A stretch of 8,770 nt of DNA from Onthomonas sp964456525 (GCA_964456525.1 CAYWAP010000055.1:1-8770), one strand, 5' to 3'. Positions 1 through 6,446 are shown, numbered from the stretch's first letter. Made by a program: numbers and translations. Notes: generated by a model from the letters alone, not told the origin.

Positions 1-9
1 CATGTCTCT

Positions 10-99
10 ATCTTACCACACTTTTGCATGATTTTAAATGCTGTTGCCCTGAAAAAAATCCGGAAACGGATTGCAAAATTGAGAATCCTGTGGTAAGAT
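10..99. repeat. 11-bp inverted repeat around the scfA promoter
   Basis: ATCTTACCACA at 10-20 is the exact reverse complement of TGTGGTAAGAT at 89-99. The right arm contains the extended -10 element of the scfA promoter. The left arm therefore presents the same TGnTAAGAT element facing leftwards. It could be a regulator's paired sites or the -10 of a divergent promoter whose gene lies outside the window. The symmetry is seen directly; both roles are inference. Confidence 0.5.
71..99 (+). promoter_or_regulatory. scfA promoter
   Basis: A -35 TTGCAA (71-76), a 17-nt spacer and a -10 TAAGAT (94-99) preceded by TG at the extended -10 position. This is a good sigma-A type promoter 32 nt ahead of the SCIFF start codon. 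A ribosome binding site AAGGAGGAG lies at 116-124. No other gene is visible in positions 1-130. Confidence 0.7.
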
Positions 100-130
100 G
101 ATGATAATCCATAATAAGGAGGAGATTTCC

Positions 131-274
131 TTGAAACATATCCGGACCTTGAGCGGTGCGACGCTGAAGCAGAGCGCAGCACACGGCGGCTGCGGCGAGT
201 GCCAGACTTCCTGCCAGTCCGCTTGCAAGACCTCTTGCACGGTGGCCAATCAGAAGTGTGAGCAGAGTAAGTGA
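131..274 (+). CDS. scfA: SCIFF six-cysteine ranthipeptide precursor
   Basis: A 47-residue precursor peptide with a TTG start, placed 6 nt after a strong AAGGAGGAG site (116-124). The leader opens MKHIRTLSGATLKQS. The core is the near-invariant SCIFF block GGCGECQTSC, then QSACKTSCT, with six cysteines at 21, 24, 28, 32, 36 and 43. From the family (C. thermocellum CteA and the Thermoanaerobacter homologue), a radical SAM enzyme links a core cysteine to a threonine; Cys32 and Thr37 are both present here at the positions I recall for the reported crosslink. The cognate maturase starts 117 nt downstream. The natural role of SCIFF peptides is not settled; they are nearly universal in Clostridia. 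The rare start codon and short length make the gene easy to miss. The family call is near certain. Confidence 0.95.
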   Translation: MKHIRTLSGATLKQSAAHGGCGECQTSCQSACKTSCTVANQKCEQSK

Positions 275-297
275 TATTTCCTGATTTGGGAAATGCG

Positions 298-328
298 GAA
301 ACCTTCCTGGCCCTCAGGAAGGTTTCTT
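298..328 (+). terminator. Hairpin between scfA and scfB (attenuator-like)
   Basis: A perfect 11-bp stem, GAAACCTTCCT (298-308) with AGGAAGGTTTC (316-326), 7-nt loop, followed only by the short run TTT (327-329 region). The U-tract is weak, so partial termination is plausible. That would give more scfA than scfB transcript, as is common for RiPP precursor/maturase pairs. Confidence 0.55.
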
Positions 329-346
329 TATGCCGATTTTCTACTT

Positions 347-366
347 GCGCGGGGCAGGGCCCGCGC
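347..366 (+). other. GC-rich hairpin ahead of the scfB ribosome binding site
   Basis: GCGCGGG (347-353) pairs with CCCGCGC (360-366) around a 6-nt loop, ending 11 nt before the scfB ribosome binding site GTGAGGA (378-384). No T-run follows, so it is not a terminator. It may protect an mRNA 5' end or modulate scfB translation. Seen in sequence; function inferred. Confidence 0.35.
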
Positions 367-391
367 CCTTTGACGAAGTGAGGATAAGACG

Positions 392-1762
392 ATGATACAT
401 ACTTTTGAAGCCCTTGGGTGCTATCTGGTGGTGGATGTGCCCAGCGGCGCGGTTCATGTGCTGGATCGGATGACCTATGACCTGCTGAACTGTGTGGAGC
501 CGCCCATGGCGGAGCACTGTCCCCAGTCGATTCTGGATCAGTTGCCCCAGTATGACCCGGCAGAGCTGGAAGAGTGCTGGCAGGAGCTGCTGGAGCTGGT
601 GGAGCAAAAGCTCCTCTTTGAACAGGAAACCTATATTGACCCCAGTTGGGCCGTTGTCAAAAACACGCCGGTTAAGGCGCTGTGCCTGAATGTGGCCCAC
701 GACTGCAACCTGCGCTGCCAATACTGTTTTGCCTCCAAGGGGGGCTATGGTTCCAGCCGGATGCTGATGAGCCCGGAAACGGCAAAGAAGGCCATCGATT
801 TCGTCGTGGCCCATTCCGGAAAGCGCCGCAACATTGAGGTGGACTTCTTTGGCGGCGAGCCGATGATGGCGCTGGACACCTGCAAGCAGACGGTGGAGTA
901 TGCCCGCAGCATTGAGAAGACCCATGGAAAACAGTTCCGCTTCACCATGACCACCAACGGCATGCTGCTCAACGATGAGAACATCCAGTATTTTAACAAA
1001 GAGATGAAAAACTGCGTCCTCTCCCTGGATGGCCGCAAGGAGACCAACGACAACATGCGCGTCACCGCCAACGGCAAGGGCAGCTATGACTACATTGTTC
1101 CCCGCTTCCAGAAGCTGGTGAGTGAGCGGGGGGACAAGGAGTACTATGTGCGGGGAACTTTCACCAGGGAAAACCTGGATTTTTCCGCAGACGTCATGCA
1201 CATGGCCGATGATCTGGGCTTTCAGAATGTCTCGGTGGAGCCTGCCGTGGGCAAACCGGGGGATCCGCTGGCCATCACGGAGGCGGAGGTTCCCGCCGTC
1301 TGCGCGGAGTACGAGAAGCTGGCGGCGCAGCTGGTGAACCGCCCGGACATCCTCTTTTTCCACTTTTATGTGGATCTGGAGCAGGGGCCCTGTGTGATTA
1401 AGCGCATGCGGGGCTGCGGCGCGGGCAACGAGTATGTGGCCATAACGCCGGAGGGGGATATTTATCCCTGCCATCAGTTCGTCGGCAACCCGGCGTTTAA
1501 GATGGGCAACCTGTACGAGGGAACCTTTGACACGGACATCGCGAACCAGTTTGCCGGCGTCAATGTCTACACCAGGGAGGATTGCCGGAACTGCTGGGCC
1601 AAGTTCTACTGCTCCGGCGGCTGCTCGGCGGGCAATTACAACGTAAACGGGGACATTATGAAACCCAGCCATGTGGCCTGCGAACTGGAACGCAAGCGCC
1701 TGGAGTGTGCCATCGCCATCCAGGCGATCCGGAAGGGAATGGCCGCCGGGCAGGGCGAGTAA
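392..1762 (+). CDS. scfB: Radical SAM/SPASM SCIFF peptide maturase
   Basis: A 456-residue thioether-forming maturase for the adjacent SCIFF peptide (CteB/Tte1186 type). Residues 1-90 match the expected place of the peptide-recognition (RRE) domain. The radical SAM core follows, with the iron-sulphur motif C105-x3-C109-x2-C112 and the SAM-binding GGEP at 154-157. The C-terminal SPASM region carries C342, C360, C398, C401, C407, C411 and C430, enough for two auxiliary [4Fe-4S] clusters. In the family, SAM cleavage generates a radical that abstracts a hydrogen from the acceptor residue so that the cysteine thiol can attack it. The ATG at 392 lies 7 nt after GTGAGGA (378-384). It is probably co-transcribed with scfA through the hairpins between them. 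No transporter or protease gene is visible nearby, as is usual for SCIFF loci. Confidence 0.95.
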   Translation: MIHTFEALGCYLVVDVPSGAVHVLDRMTYDLLNCVEPPMAEHCPQSILDQLPQYDPAELEECWQELLELVEQKLLFEQETYIDPSWAVVKNTPVKALCLNVAHDCNLRCQYCFASKGGYGSSRMLMSPETAKKAIDFVVAHSGKRRNIEVDFFGGEPMMALDTCKQTVEYARSIEKTHGKQFRFTMTTNGMLLNDENIQYFNKEMKNCVLSLDGRKETNDNMRVTANGKGSYDYIVPRFQKLVSERGDKEYYVRGTFTRENLDFSADVMHMADDLGFQNVSVEPAVGKPGDPLAITEAEVPAVCAEYEKLAAQLVNRPDILFFHFYVDLEQGPCVIKRMRGCGAGNEYVAITPEGDIYPCHQFVGNPAFKMGNLYEGTFDTDIANQFAGVNVYTREDCRNCWAKFYCSGGCSAGNYNVNGDIMKPSHVACELERKRLECAIAIQAIRKGMAAGQGE

Positions 1763-1795
1763 TTCCGGCTACATATCGAGACAGAAAACAGAAAT

Positions 1796-1824
1796 TCCGG
1801 TCGCGAGCGCGGCCGGATTTTTTT
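1796..1824 (+). terminator. Terminator after scfB
   Basis: TCCGGTCGC (1796-1804) pairs with GCGGCCGGA (1809-1817), 9 bp with one G-U, around loop GAGC. A run of seven T follows (1818-1824). A strong intrinsic terminator closing the scfA-scfB unit. Confidence 0.85.
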
Positions 1825-1873
1825 GGTCTGGAAGGCAGCCGTTTTGCATAGGTTGGCCATGGGAGGTGATCGC

Positions 1874-2497
1874 ATGACCAAACGCAGGCGGCTTCGTGTG
1901 TGGATGATGCCAAAGATCCGCATCCGGAGCGGACGGCTGCTGCTATCTGCCTGCTTTGTGCTGGGGAGCATGGTGGGCGTGCTGCTGGTGTGCCGGCTCG
2001 GCAGCGGGGGAGAGAGCGCGGTAAACAGCTATCTGAACGAATGGGCCAGCACGTTGAGCCAGCAGTCCGGGGCGGGGACTTCCTGGCTGTCAGACCTGCT
2101 GCGCCATTTCCGCTTTCCGGCGGCGGTCCTGTTTTTGGGATTTGTGCCCCTGGGGGTGTTTGGCATTCCGATTGCCTTTTTTCTGCGGGGCATGTTGATT
2201 TCCTTTACCGCCTCTTCCTTCCTGAAGATGTACGCCTATCGGGGGATGCTGGCGGCGGTTCTGCTCTACGGACCGGCAGAGGTGGTGGAAATTCTGGTGC
2301 TCTTTGCCCTGGGGACGGCATCCTTTCAGGCGGCCCGCCATCTGGCCTTTGGACTGGGAAGCGGCAAGGGGAAAAAGCCGCAGAAGGAACATGAAGTTCC
2401 GGCCATCTTCTACGCGCTGGCTCTGGCCGCCGTGTCTCTGGCGCAAAGCGCGCTGAGCCCGTGGACGTTGGGGGCCATTTCCAGGCTGCTGCTGTAG
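1874..2497 (+). CDS. SpoIIM-like integral membrane protein
   Basis: A 207-residue basic membrane protein. Hydrophobic segments lie near residues 22-40, 82-110, 122-148 and 178-196, with a soluble loop at 42-80. The pattern resembles stage II sporulation protein M: an early segment with a GxxxG-like turn, a conserved-looking middle stretch rich in Gly, Pro and Phe ending in FFLRGMLISFT, a helix with a proline (YGPAEV), and a C-terminal SPWTL segment. SpoIIM acts with SpoIID and SpoIIP in septal peptidoglycan remodelling during engulfment. Start: ATG 1874 has GGAGG (1862-1866) at 7 nt spacing. The longer frame from 1823 begins inside the terminator and is rejected. It sits directly before the spoIIA operon but between two terminators; I found no clear promoter in 1825-1860. 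The family call rests on overall pattern only. Confidence 0.6.
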   Translation: MTKRRRLRVWMMPKIRIRSGRLLLSACFVLGSMVGVLLVCRLGSGGESAVNSYLNEWASTLSQQSGAGTSWLSDLLRHFRFPAAVLFLGFVPLGVFGIPIAFFLRGMLISFTASSFLKMYAYRGMLAAVLLYGPAEVVEILVLFALGTASFQAARHLAFGLGSGKGKKPQKEHEVPAIFYALALAAVSLAQSALSPWTLGAISRLLL

Positions 2498-2580
2498 TGC
2501 GCCCCCTTCATGGGCAAAATGGGCGGCCAGCGGGGAAGGGGCGATGTTTGCATGGGAACGGACAGAGGCCAAGGACTGTT

Positions 2581-2621
2581 TCAGGGCATTCCATCTTCGG
2601 ATGAAATGCCCTGATTTTTTT
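2581..2621 (+). terminator. Terminator after the SpoIIM-like gene
   Basis: TCAGGGCATT (2581-2590) pairs with AATGCCCTGA (2605-2614). After a CC/GA internal bulge, ATC and GAT close a UUCG tetraloop (2596-2599). Seven T follow (2615-2621). A textbook intrinsic terminator. Confidence 0.9.
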
Positions 2622-2662
2622 CGGCTTTTGCGTCTTCGACGCCATTTGCAAAGCGCGTCTCT

Positions 2663-2709
2663 TATAATCACTTTGTACCAGATTTTGGTGCAAAGTGATT
2701 TTTTGTTTT
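2663..2709 (+). promoter_or_regulatory. TATAAT plus 14-bp dyad in the spoIIA leader
   Basis: TATAAT at 2663-2668 runs into a dyad: AATCACTTTGTACC (2666-2679) pairs with GGTGCAAAGTGATT (2687-2700), one G-U, 7-nt loop. A T-rich stretch (2699-2709, broken by one G) follows. Read as RNA it looks like a second terminator shielding or attenuating spoIIA; read as DNA it is an operator-like dyad over a -10 and start point. No -35 box sits at proper spacing from the TATAAT, and no convincing sigma-H promoter was found in 2498-2727. The structure is certain, its role is not. Confidence 0.6.
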
Positions 2710-2727
2710 CTGAGGAGGGGATCGACC

Positions 2728-3042
2728 ATGCCGCTGGTTTTTTCGACGAAAAACCGGAATCTGACCGTCCGCCTGACCGGGGAGATCGACCATCATGCCG
2801 CCCGCCAGCTCATGCAGGAGCTGGACCGGGAAATTGAACAGACCTTCCCGCGGCAGCTGACGGTGGATATGTCCGGCGTGACGTTTATGGATTCCTCCGG
2901 CATCTCCCTGATTCTGCGGACATGGCGGCGGATGAGAGAGGCGGGCGGGACGATGGACGTCACCAACGTTCCGCAGCAGCCCGCCCGGGTTTTGAAAGCC
3001 GCTGGTGTTCCCAAGATGGTCCATATGACGTTTCAAGCATGA
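2728..3042 (+). CDS. spoIIAA: Anti-sigma F factor antagonist SpoIIAA
   Basis: A 104-residue STAS-domain protein, near the usual ~117 of Bacillus SpoIIAA. The TGEIDHHAA motif is at 17-25, and DMSGVTFMDSSGISL covers 47-61; Ser57 in DSSG matches the serine phosphorylated by SpoIIAB. In the family, unphosphorylated SpoIIAA binds SpoIIAB and frees sigma F in the forespore. The phosphatase SpoIIE is not in the window. Start ATG 2728 follows AGGAGG (2713-2718) by 9 nt; the in-frame GTG at 2695 lies inside the dyad arm and is rejected. It is the first gene of the spoIIAA-spoIIAB-sigF operon, 16 nt before spoIIAB. Confidence 0.95.
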   Translation: MPLVFSTKNRNLTVRLTGEIDHHAARQLMQELDREIEQTFPRQLTVDMSGVTFMDSSGISLILRTWRRMREAGGTMDVTNVPQQPARVLKAAGVPKMVHMTFQA

Positions 3043-3058
3043 AGGAGTTGAGTTACAT

Positions 3059-3499
3059 ATGAAACCTGTCAACGAGGTCCGCGTGGAAATGGAAAGCCGA
3101 AGCGCCAATGAGGCCTTTGCAAGGTCGGTCGCCGCCTGTTTTGCCGCCCAGTTGGACCCGACGCTGGAGGAATTGGGGGACATCAAGACGGCGGTGTCTG
3201 AGGCGGTGACCAATTCCATCGTCCACGCTTACCCCAATTCCATCGGAAAAATCCTGCTCAAAATGCGGATGTTTCCGGAGGGGATCATCGAGCTGACGAT
3301 TCGGGACTGGGGCCGGGGGATTCCCGATGTGGACAAGGCCCGGGAGCCGCTGTTCACCACAGGCGGCGAGGAGCGAAGCGGGATGGGGTTCACCATTATG
3401 GAGAGCTTCACCGATACCATCCGTGTCCGCTCCGTGGTGGGAAAGGGGACGACGGTCACCATGCGCAAACAAATTCTCCCGAGAGTGCGGACAAAATGA
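3059..3499 (+). CDS. spoIIAB: Anti-sigma F factor / serine kinase SpoIIAB
   Basis: 146 residues of the GHKL ATPase fold. The N-box is SEAVTNSIVHAY (47-58) with Glu48 and Asn52. The G1 box DWGRG is at 83-87. The lid and G2 region runs through FTTGGEERSGMGF (99-111). In the family it binds and holds sigma F when ATP-bound, and inactivates SpoIIAA by phosphorylating its serine. Start ATG 3059 has AAGGAG (3042-3047) overlapping the spoIIAA stop, 11 nt away. The final codons overlap the sigF start in an ATGA, indicating translational coupling that would keep partner and sigma factor in proportion. Confidence 0.96.
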   Translation: MKPVNEVRVEMESRSANEAFARSVAACFAAQLDPTLEELGDIKTAVSEAVTNSIVHAYPNSIGKILLKMRMFPEGIIELTIRDWGRGIPDVDKAREPLFTTGGEERSGMGFTIMESFTDTIRVRSVVGKGTTVTMRKQILPRVRTK

Positions 3500-4203
3500 C
3501 GGTGGAGCAGGGAGCACTGCTGGACGCGGCCCGGAAAGGGGACCGGGAGGCGTGCGAGCGGATTCTCACCGAAAACGACCGGCTGATCTGGTCCATTGTG
3601 GGGCGCTACACCGGCCGGGGCGTGGAAACCGAGGATCTGTTCCAGCTGGGGTGCATTGGCTTTCTCAAGGCCATTCAAGGCTATGATCCGGCATACGGCA
3701 CCCAGTTTTCCACCTATGCGGTGCCAAAAATCGCGGGAGAAATCCGGCGGTTTCTCCGGGACGACGGGGCCGTCAAGGTCAGCCGAACGGTCAAGGAGCG
3801 GGCGGTCAAAGTCCAGGCGGCCCGCGGAGAGCTGGTCAAGGAGCTGGGACAGGAGCCGTCCATCTCCCAATTGGCGGAAAAAACGGGCCTTACAGCGGAG
3901 GAAATTGCCCTGTGCGACCAGGCAAATGTGTCGGTGGCGTCCCTCCAGGCGGAAAACAGCGAGGGGATGACGTTGGAATCGGCGCTGGGAGACGACGGTC
4001 TGGAGGAACGGATGGTGGAGTGGTTCTCGCTGCGGGAGGCGGTGAGCACCCTGCCGGAGCGGGAGCGAACCGTCATCATCCTGCGCTATTGGCGGGGATA
4101 TACGCAAAGCCGCATTGCCCGGATGATTGGGGTCAGCCAGGTGCAGGTCAGCCGGATGGAGCGGCGGGCGGTCAAGGAGCTGCGGGAAAAGCTGAGCAAG
4201 TAG
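3496..4203 (+). CDS. sigF: RNA polymerase sigma factor SigF (forespore)
   Basis: A 235-residue sigma-70 family factor of the sporulation SigF/SigB/SigG branch. Region 2 spans about 22-92, with DLFQLGCIGFLKAIQGYDP and FSTYAVPKIAGEIRRFLRD; region 3 about 95-150; region 4 about 180-233, with the helix-turn-helix YTQSRIARMIGVSQVQVSRM. Context, directly after spoIIAA-spoIIAB, fixes it as SigF rather than SigG. It switches on early forespore genes after asymmetric septation and is held inactive by SpoIIAB. Its ATG overlaps the spoIIAB stop by 4 nt, and no good ribosome binding site of its own is seen, so expression probably relies on coupling. The gene runs convergently towards the UPF0178 gene, which ends 15 nt away. 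Confidence 0.96.
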   Translation: MTVEQGALLDAARKGDREACERILTENDRLIWSIVGRYTGRGVETEDLFQLGCIGFLKAIQGYDPAYGTQFSTYAVPKIAGEIRRFLRDDGAVKVSRTVKERAVKVQAARGELVKELGQEPSISQLAEKTGLTAEEIALCDQANVSVASLQAENSEGMTLESALGDDGLEERMVEWFSLREAVSTLPERERTVIILRYWRGYTQSRIARMIGVSQVQVSRMERRAVKELREKLSK

Positions 4204-4218
4204 ACCGGGAAATCCCCC

Positions 4219-4668
4219 TTACTGCGCCAATTCCTCCAGCAGTTGGCGCAGTGCCGCGCAAAATTGCCCCGTCTGCTCGGGCCGCCGTTTGGAGGGGCCT
4301 TTTTGCCGCCGTCCGGCGCGGCGGAGTTTTTGGCCTACATAACGTGTGTAGAGCAGGCCCTCAATGTTCTCCTGGGTGTAGCGCTTGCCGTCCGGATGCA
4401 GAACCAGAGCCGATTTGGCAAGGCACATGGCCGCCAGCCCATAATCCTGTGTGACGGCCACATCCCCGGGACGAATTCGGTTCACCAGGGCAAAGTCGGC
4501 GCTGTCCGGCCCCTGGGAGACGGTGACCGTCTCCGCGCCGGGGCGGCTGATCTCATGGGCGGTATCGCAGAAAATGACGCAGGAGACGCCGAATTTCCCG
4601 GCTATTTGAACGGCCTCGCTGACCACCGGGCAGCCGTCCCCGTCGATCAGAAGCCGTCTTGCAGCCAT
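4219..4668 (-). CDS. UPF0178 (YaiI/YqxD family) protein
   Basis: A 149-residue protein of the YaiI/YqxD family, whose usual length is about 150. The N-terminal IDGDGCPV (8-15) stands for the family's DADACPV. Further blocks include VTQDYGLA, ALVLHPDGKRYTQENI and the tail with GQKLRRAGRRQKGPSKR. The fold is related to PIN-type nucleases, but no activity is firmly established. Two Asp-to-Gly style changes, DGDG for DADA, are visible at the front motif. Start ATG 4668 lies inside the last codons of the upstream phosphatase gene (22-nt overlap), with no clear ribosome binding site, so translation is likely coupled. The longer open frame up to 4860 has no family similarity before this Met. Confidence 0.88.
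   Translation of the reverse strand: MAARRLLIDGDGCPVVSEAVQIAGKFGVSCVIFCDTAHEISRPGAETVTVSQGPDSADFALVNRIRPGDVAVTQDYGLAAMCLAKSALVLHPDGKRYTQENIEGLLYTRYVGQKLRRAGRRQKGPSKRRPEQTGQFCAALRQLLEELAQ
4221..4252. other. Hairpin at the convergent sigF / UPF0178 ends
   Basis: ACTGCGCCAA (4221-4230) and TTGGCGCAGT (4243-4252) form a perfect 10-bp stem with a 12-nt loop, in the last codons of the UPF0178 gene. There is no T-run on either side. It could slow both converging transcripts, but it is not a standard terminator. Confidence 0.35.
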
Positions 4669-5306
4669 TTCAGCACATCGGATGGGGAGGCGGCGTATCG
4701 CGTGCCGCCCGCTGCGTCCAGCACATCCCGGTCGCGAAAGCCCCAGGTCACGGAGATGCAGGGGATCCCGGCATTTTGGGCGGTAGCCAGATCTACCTCC
4801 GAATCGCCGACGTAAACCGCGCTCTCCCGGCCCTTCCCCAGCTCCCTCAGGGCCTCCCAAACGGCGTCAGGCGCCGGTTTGCGGCGGACGCCGGGGCGCT
4901 CGCCGATGGCAACCGGGAACATGTGGGGGAAAAACTCCGCTACCAGCGGCTTGACAGAGGTGTCGGGCTTGTTGCTGACAACGGCGACGGCAATGCCGTG
5001 GCGAATCAGGGTTTGAACCAGATCGGAGACGCCGCTATAGGGCGCCGTTTTGATCCGATTGTGGGTGTCATAATAGCTTTGCAGGCAGGCGAGGGCCTCG
5101 TCATACCGGGGATTCTCTCTGCCGTTGGGAAGAGCCCGCTCCATCAGCAGGCCCAGACCGTTTCCCACAAAACGGCGAACCTCCGCCCGGGTGCGCTCCG
5201 GCGCTCCCACCTGACGCAGCGCGTAGTTGCAGGCGTCCATCAAGTCATCCAAAGTGTCCAGAAGGGTGCCGTCCAAGTCAAATATTACCGTTTCAAATCC
5301 CATCAT
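4647..5306 (-). CDS. HAD-family phosphatase, phosphoglycolate phosphatase-like
   Basis: A 219-residue HAD hydrolase, subfamily IA. Motif I FDLDGTLLDT has nucleophile Asp10 and Asp12. Motif II VVSNK has Ser111, motif III has Lys143 in RRKPAP, and motif IV YVGDSEVD has Asp168 and Asp172. The helical cap lies at about residues 18-85. Such enzymes dephosphorylate small phosphometabolites; Gph acts on 2-phosphoglycolate and PpaX on pyrophosphate, and the substrate here cannot be told. Two adjacent ATG codons are possible (5306 and 5303). GGAGG at 5312-5316 sits 5 nt from the first and 8 nt from the second, so the second may be the true start. It leads a two-gene minus-strand operon with the UPF0178 gene. 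Confidence 0.9.
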   Translation of the reverse strand: MMGFETVIFDLDGTLLDTLDDLMDACNYALRQVGAPERTRAEVRRFVGNGLGLLMERALPNGRENPRYDEALACLQSYYDTHNRIKTAPYSGVSDLVQTLIRHGIAVAVVSNKPDTSVKPLVAEFFPHMFPVAIGERPGVRRKPAPDAVWEALRELGKGRESAVYVGDSEVDLATAQNAGIPCISVTWGFRDRDVLDAAGGTRYAASPSDVLKWLQDGF

Positions 5307-5333
5307 AATAACCTCCGAATGGTTCTCGCTGCC

Positions 5334-5362
5334 ATCATAGCACAGCGGGATTTATTTTGCAA
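5334..5362 (-). promoter_or_regulatory. Promoter of the phosphatase-UPF0178 operon
   Basis: On the minus strand, a -35 TTGCAA (5362-5357), 17-nt spacer and -10 TATGAT (5339-5334), followed by GGAGG (5316-5312) and the start codons. Good sigma-A match, divergent from the muramidase promoter. Confidence 0.8.
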
Positions 5363-5419
5363 TCTGCTCCGGAAACCGTATCTCTTTACAGAATGTCTCT
5401 ATTCCTTTCGGCCGATCTG

Positions 5420-5428
5420 TGCTATAAT
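5420..5428 (+). promoter_or_regulatory. Extended -10 promoter of the GH25 gene
   Basis: TGCTATAAT at 5420-5428 gives a perfect -10 with the TG extension. The -35 region (about 5400-5405) has no good match, as is common for extended -10 promoters. The start codon is 30 nt downstream. Confidence 0.65.
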
Positions 5429-5457
5429 CAGGCAAATGAGATCGAAGGAGTACCGGC

Positions 5458-6390
5458 ATGGAGAAACAGCAGAAAGAGAAAATCTGGAAATACATCCTCC
5501 GTATCTTCCGAACGGGAATCATGCTGTTATTCGCCGCAGTGTTTGCACTGTTTTCTTCCGACGCAATCAACGGAAGGTGGCGCTTTTACCTCCCCAAAAC
5601 CATCACGGTCAACGGGCAGGCGGTTGTTGTGGACGACACTCTGGCCCTGAATACGTTGACGGAGGATATGTTCCTGGTGGACGAGACGGGGAGAAGTGTG
5701 TGTACCGGGGTTCAGACGTTGACGGGCATTGACGTCTCAAAGCACCAGGGAGAAATCGACTGGGAGGCGGTTGCGGCCGACGGAATTGACTTTGTGTTTC
5801 TTCGGGCTGGCTACCGTGGCTACGGCAGCGGTGAGCTGCGGACGGATGACAGGTTTGAAGCCAACTGGACGGGGGCGGCGGAGAGCGGCCTTTTGATTGG
5901 GGTTTATTTTTTCTCCCAGGCGGTGAATGTGGAAGAGGCCGAGGAAGAGGCCCGGTATCTGCTGGAGCTGCTGGACGGCGCGGCGCTGAATTTGCCCATC
6001 GTCTACGACTGGGAGGCCGTGGAGCAGAACTACACCGACGGGGACGCCGTGAATATCCGAACCGCCGGACTCTCCGGGGAGACGGTGACCGCCTGCGCGC
6101 TGGCGTTCTGCCAGGTCATCGAGGAGGCTGGATATGATTCCATGATCTATCTCAACGCCGATACCGGGTATTTTCTCTACGACATCACACAGCTTCAGGG
6201 AGTGAACATCTGGTACGCCTCCTATGAGAGCACGTGGCCGGATTTCTATTATGCGATTCAGTTTTGGCAGTACGATCAGGAGGGCACGGTGAACGGCATC
6301 GAGGGATATGTGGATCTCAACCTGTGGTTCCTCCCCGCAGAGACGGATGGAAATGCGGAGACGGCTGGGAATGGAACCGGGGCGGGCTGA
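5458..6390 (+). CDS. Membrane-anchored GH25 muramidase (lysozyme)
   Basis: A 310-residue protein with a short basic N-terminus, one membrane segment at about 13-33 (ILRIFRTGIMLLFAAVFALF), a linker of about 55 residues and a GH25 domain from 88 to 292. GH25 marks: GIDVSKHQGEIDW (90-102, Asp92), LRAGYRGYG (115-123), IGVYFFSQA, PIVYDWE (180-186; Asp184 and Glu186 fit the catalytic DxE pair), IWYASY, QFWQY and VDLNLW (285-290). The family cleaves the MurNAc-GlcNAc bond of peptidoglycan. The anchor faces the domain outwards, so it probably acts on the cell's own wall; a sporulation link is only suggested by position. The tail is Gly/Thr-rich and short. ATG 5458 follows AAGGAG (5445-5450) by 7 nt. 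Monocistronic, with own promoter and terminator. Confidence 0.92.
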   Translation: MEKQQKEKIWKYILRIFRTGIMLLFAAVFALFSSDAINGRWRFYLPKTITVNGQAVVVDDTLALNTLTEDMFLVDETGRSVCTGVQTLTGIDVSKHQGEIDWEAVAADGIDFVFLRAGYRGYGSGELRTDDRFEANWTGAAESGLLIGVYFFSQAVNVEEAEEEARYLLELLDGAALNLPIVYDWEAVEQNYTDGDAVNIRTAGLSGETVTACALAFCQVIEEAGYDSMIYLNADTGYFLYDITQLQGVNIWYASYESTWPDFYYAIQFWQYDQEGTVNGIEGYVDLNLWFLPAETDGNAETAGNGTGAG

Positions 6391-6411
6391 CGTCTCGGAG
6401 AACAGGAGACT

Positions 6412-6446
6412 GCGGAGCGCGAGTGTACACAGCGCTCCGCTTTTTT
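6412..6446 (+). terminator. Terminator after the GH25 gene
   Basis: GCGGAGCGC (6412-6420) pairs with GCGCTCCGC (6432-6440), a 9-bp stem. The 11-nt loop contains the self-complementary GTGTACAC. Six T follow (6441-6446). Confidence 0.88.

Noticed and set aside
52..70. Minus-strand terminator (ATCCG, loop, CGGAT, then T-run)
   Set aside because: The stem is only 5 bp, and no minus-strand gene in the window would end there.
34..249. 71-codon minus-strand frame over scfA
   Set aside because: It is the antisense of the SCIFF core, with low-complexity composition and no ribosome site.
341..1672. Long 443-codon open frame on the minus strand across scfB
   Set aside because: It is antisense to the clear radical SAM maturase, has no ribosome site or recognisable domain, and arises from GC-biased codon positions.
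1823..1873. Upstream TTG start for the SpoIIM-like gene
   Set aside because: It lies in the T-run of the scfB terminator and has no ribosome site; ATG 1874 has a good one.
2635..2641. Spo0A box (TTCGACG, 6 of 7 to the reverse consensus)
   Set aside because: A single 6-of-7 match is expected about as often as not in this much intergenic sequence on two strands.
4669..4860. N-terminal extension of the UPF0178 frame to 4860
   Set aside because: The extra 64 residues are Gly/Arg-rich shadow of the phosphatase gene, and family similarity begins at the Met encoded at 4668.
4659..5732. 357-codon plus-strand frame across the phosphatase gene and the start of the muramidase
   Set aside because: It opposes a catalytically complete HAD gene with its own promoter, and shows no motif of its own.
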